Assembly: GCA_029976905.1 (NCBI GenBank) | Contig: JAPOLW010000140.1 | Coordinates: forward strand, 1 to 8,518 | Direction: 5' to 3' | DNA from: a bacterium | GTDB lineage: Bacteria; Desulfobacterota; Binatia; UBA12015 | Length of the DNA: 8,518 nucleotides | Shown here: positions 6,556 through 8,518 of the stretch, piece after piece | Layout: each line of letters starts with the position of its first letter | How positions within the stretch are numbered: the first letter of the stretch is position 1 | The notes under the pieces: generated by a model | Seen by the model: only the letters and a program-made list of their open reading frames with translations | What the model was told of the DNA's origin: nothing | Databases searched by the model: none | Program-made: the position numbers and the translations under genes

Positions 6556-8120
6556 TGTTCGCCCGGCGCGTCGGCCGACGGTCGCGCCCGCTCGCCGCCG
6601 TCGCTCTGGCATGCCTCCTCGCGACGGTCCCCGTCGGACCCGCCTGGAGCGAGAGCACCTCGCTCGCTGAAGCGGTCCGAACCGCCGATCGACTCTACGC
6701 GCAACGCGGTCGTCGCGTCGATCCCGCCCGGCGGGCCGATCCGGCCCAGATCGACGCCGCCATCGACGCGTACGCGGGGGTCCTCGCCGCCCACCCCGAC
6801 GACCTCGGCGTGCGCTGGCGTCTGCTGCGTGCCCTCTACTTCGCAGGCGATCACTCCAGCGCGCCGGAGGAGAAGCGACGCGCGAGGCTCGAACAGGGCC
6901 GGGAAGTCGGTCGCATCGGTCTCGACCAGATCGCCGACCGGTTCGCCGATGGCACACGACTCGAAGACTTCGATGGAACCGAGATCCGTGCCCTCGTCGT
7001 GCCCGACCAGCGCGCGGACGTCACGGCGACCTACTATTGGCTGGCTCTGGTCTGGGGAACGTGGGCCCAGTTCACGGGAACCCTGGAGGCGATTGGAGAC
7101 GGAATCGCCAATCGTCTCTACGAGTTCACCGACGTCGTTCTCGCGCTCGATCCCGGGTACGAACGGGGCGGGGCCCATCGTTTGCGCTCCTACCTACACG
7201 CGACCCTGCCGCGGGTTCCCTTCGTCACCGGGTGGGTCGACCGGGAGCGTGCCGTCCCGGAGGCGCAAGCCGCTCTGGCCTTCGATCCCCAGGACCGGGG
7301 GAACCGCGTCATCTACGGTCTGGCCCTGCTCGACACGCGGGAGGAGGCAGAGAAGGAGGCCCTCGACATCCTTGCGGCGGTCGCGGGGCCGGGGCCGCGC
7401 GACGAGAGTCTGACCGAAGATCTATCGATCCGCGCGCTCGCGCTGGAGCGGCGCGGAGACGACCCAACCTCGCCCTACGGTGCAAAGCCGCCGGATCCCG
7501 ACGGCACCGGCCGGGTCTACCTCGGGCGTGAGATCGCGCTGGTCATGGGTCATGTCGCTGCCTCCTGGTTGGAACGACCCGACCGCGCGACCTCGGAGAT
7601 GCCCGACCGGGTGGTGCGCGAGATGGATCTCGCGCCCGATGCCGTCGTCGCCGACATCGGAGCCGGGACCGGCTACTTCAGCTTCCGCATCGCCGGCCTC
7701 GTTCCGCGGGGAGAGGTCCTCGCCGTCGACATCCAGCCCCAGATGCTCGAGATCATGGACCGCCGGTCGATGGACCTTGGTGTGTCAAATGTGCGCACCA
7801 TCCTGGGCTCTTCGGTCGATCCCCGGTTGCCCGAAGGCGGCGTCGACGCGGTCTTGTTGGTCGACGCCTACCACGAGTTCTCCCACCCCAGGGAGATGGG
7901 GGCGGGCATTGCCCGTGCCCTGCGGCCAGGCGGGCGCGTTTTCCTGGTCGAGTATCGCGGGGAGGACGATTCCATCCCGATCAAGCCGCTGCACAAGATG
8001 ACCGTCGCGCAGAGCCGCCGCGAGCTCGAGGCCGTCGGTCTTCGCTGGGTGGAGACGAAGGAATTCCTCCCCGAGCAGCACTTCATGGTCTTCGAGAAAC
8101 CGGGTCCGGCGTCGCCTTGA
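6555..8120 (+). CDS. Signal peptide + TatT/TPR-like helical region + class I SAM-dependent methyltransferase fusion
   Basis: The 521-residue product starts at ATG 6555, overlapping the upstream stop (TGATG). Residues 1-33 look like a signal peptide: arginine-rich start, hydrophobic core PLAAVALACLLATVPVG, and likely cleavage near AWS. The GRRSRPL segment only loosely resembles a Tat motif and the LAC is a poor lipobox. Residues about 35-300 are helical and TPR-like, with YYWLALVWGTWAQ (160-172), VVLALDPGYERGGAHRL (194-210) and TGWVDRERAVPEAQAAL (225-241), reminiscent of TatT-type TRAP-associated lipoproteins. Residues about 320-517 form a full Rossmann methyltransferase: GREIALVMGHVAASWLERP (324-342), motif I ADIGAGTGYF (366-375), AVDIQPQM (390-397), LLVDAYHEF (434-442), RPGGRVFLVEYRGED (457-471) and PIKPLHKMT (475-483). 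The C-terminal half is a known family seen often in Planctomycetes-like bacteria; substrate unknown. Confidence 0.85.
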   Translation: MFARRVGRRSRPLAAVALACLLATVPVGPAWSESTSLAEAVRTADRLYAQRGRRVDPARRADPAQIDAAIDAYAGVLAAHPDDLGVRWRLLRALYFAGDHSSAPEEKRRARLEQGREVGRIGLDQIADRFADGTRLEDFDGTEIRALVVPDQRADVTATYYWLALVWGTWAQFTGTLEAIGDGIANRLYEFTDVVLALDPGYERGGAHRLRSYLHATLPRVPFVTGWVDRERAVPEAQAALAFDPQDRGNRVIYGLALLDTREEAEKEALDILAAVAGPGPRDESLTEDLSIRALALERRGDDPTSPYGAKPPDPDGTGRVYLGREIALVMGHVAASWLERPDRATSEMPDRVVREMDLAPDAVVADIGAGTGYFSFRIAGLVPRGEVLAVDIQPQMLEIMDRRSMDLGVSNVRTILGSSVDPRLPEGGVDAVLLVDAYHEFSHPREMGAGIARALRPGGRVFLVEYRGEDDSIPIKPLHKMTVAQSRRELEAVGLRWVETKEFLPEQHFMVFEKPGPASP

Positions 8121-8137
8121 CGCACGGTTGCCGTGCG
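8121..8137 (+). terminator. Short hairpin directly after the methyltransferase fusion
   Basis: CGCACGG (8121-8127), loop TTG, CCGTGCG (8131-8137) is a perfect 7-bp stem beginning one base after the TGA stop. The position and stability suit a transcription terminator or mRNA 3'-end element. There is no T-run, so intrinsic termination is uncertain. Confidence 0.45.
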
Positions 8138-8180
8138 CCGCGCCCGGCCGTGCGACGCGCGAGCGCCCGGCGCGGCTGAT

Positions 8181-8230
8181 GCGTTTGGTTGCAACGGATG
8201 CGACAAAACCTTTCGCGTGCAACCAAATGC
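8181..8230. repeat. 13-bp inverted repeat with nested hairpin upstream of radC
   Basis: GCGTTTGGTTGCA (8181-8193) and TGCAACCAAATGC (8218-8230) are inverted repeats with a single G/T mismatch (a wobble pair as RNA); ten central bases, TTTGGTTGCA/TGCAACCAAA, are perfect. The 24-nt interval holds a second small stem GCGA/TCGC (8200-8203, 8213-8216) around a loop containing CAAAACC. The arms are much less G+C-rich than the surroundings. It could be a terminator, a folded leader of radC, a paired operator or the footprint of a dispersed repeat; the sequence alone does not decide. Confidence 0.6.
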
Positions 8231-8299
8231 TGCGGAACGTCACCCCGGCGACCTCGTATCGACGCCATTTCCTTTTGGCACGGCCTTCGCTCTCGGGGC

Positions 8300-8518
8300 A
8301 TGGCTATCCCATCGAGAAGCGAAGACCGGCCGCGCGAGCGGCTCGAGCGTATTGGCGTCGAGGCTCTCAGCGACGCGGACCTCCTTGCTCTGCTCCTGCG
8401 CAGCGGTCACGCGGGGGCCTGCGTCGAGGTGCTCGCCGAGCGACTCCGGCATCATTACCCGACACTGGCGGCGCTTGCCGAGGCAAGCCCGGGCGAATTG
8501 GCTCGCGTGCCGGGGATC
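8300..8518 (+). CDS. radC: RadC family protein (UPF0758), 5' end only
   Basis: The first 73 codons of a gene that runs off the right edge. It starts at ATG 8300, 179 nt after the preceding stop, with GGGG just upstream. The peptide RPRERLERIGVEALSDADLL (10-29) followed by ALLLRSGHAGACVEVLAERL (30-49) and LARVPGI is the typical N-terminal helical domain of RadC, ending where the helix-hairpin-helix-like GIG would follow. The JAB/MPN metal-binding domain (H-x-H-x10-D in the family) lies beyond the window. Despite its name, the family's role in DNA repair is doubtful: the classic E. coli radC mutation was later assigned to recG, and RadC proteins are linked to recombination or mobile DNA in other settings. 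The gene is separated from the upstream unit by the inverted repeat at 8181-8230. Confidence 0.88.
   Translation, partial: MAIPSRSEDRPRERLERIGVEALSDADLLALLLRSGHAGACVEVLAERLRHHYPTLAALAEASPGELARVPGI

Noticed and set aside
5142..7178. A 678-codon open frame on the minus strand across rlmI, the spacer, the small ORF and the fusion gene
   Set aside because: It lies antisense to well-supported genes, its translation is Arg/Gly/Ala/Pro-rich without any family signal, and such open antisense frames are expected at this G+C content.
1..8518. Defence island, CRISPR array, insertion sequence or prophage
   Set aside because: No spaced repeats, transposase, integrase or defence-type domains were seen; radC alone at the edge is not evidence of a mobile element.

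Overview
The window is compact, GC-rich (by eye about two-thirds G+C) bacterial chromosome with short spacers, several stop/start overlaps and GTG starts. The gene content (glutaryl-CoA dehydrogenase, MltB-type transglycosylase, YqgE/AlgH, YjbQ, MoaC, RlmI, RadC) is that of a free-living, diderm, respiring bacterium. The flavour recalls former Deltaproteobacteria (Myxococcota, Binatota and relatives), but that placement is an inference and no lineage marker is present.

Left block (1-2872, minus strand): one probable operon reading gcdH, mltB-like, cysC, then the 5' end of a probable nitroreductase. gcdH and mltB overlap in a GTGA; mltB to cysC is 31 nt; cysC to the nitroreductase is 5 nt. Together they mix acyl-CoA oxidation, peptidoglycan turnover and sulfate activation, so this looks like a housekeeping transcription unit and not a single pathway.

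Middle block (2983-5957): a YqgE/AlgH protein (plus strand) with an unusual N-terminal hydrophobic segment diverges from gcdH. It converges on a YjbQ-family gene (minus strand), with a possible hairpin terminator between them. yjbQ diverges from moaC (molybdenum cofactor synthesis), which overlaps rlmI (23S rRNA m5C methyltransferase) in a GTGA.

Right block (5958-8518): a gene-free spacer of about 300 nt, extremely G+C-rich and full of hairpins, precedes a two-gene unit. This unit is a 96-residue protein of unknown function, coupled through TGATG to a 521-residue protein. The latter joins a signal peptide, a helical TatT/TPR-like region and a complete class I SAM-methyltransferase domain. Downstream lie a short hairpin, a spaced 13-bp inverted repeat and the 5' end of radC.

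I see no mobile element, CRISPR array, tRNA/rRNA or defence island. The least-explained parts are the small-ORF/methyltransferase-fusion pair with its structured leader, and the inverted repeat before radC.
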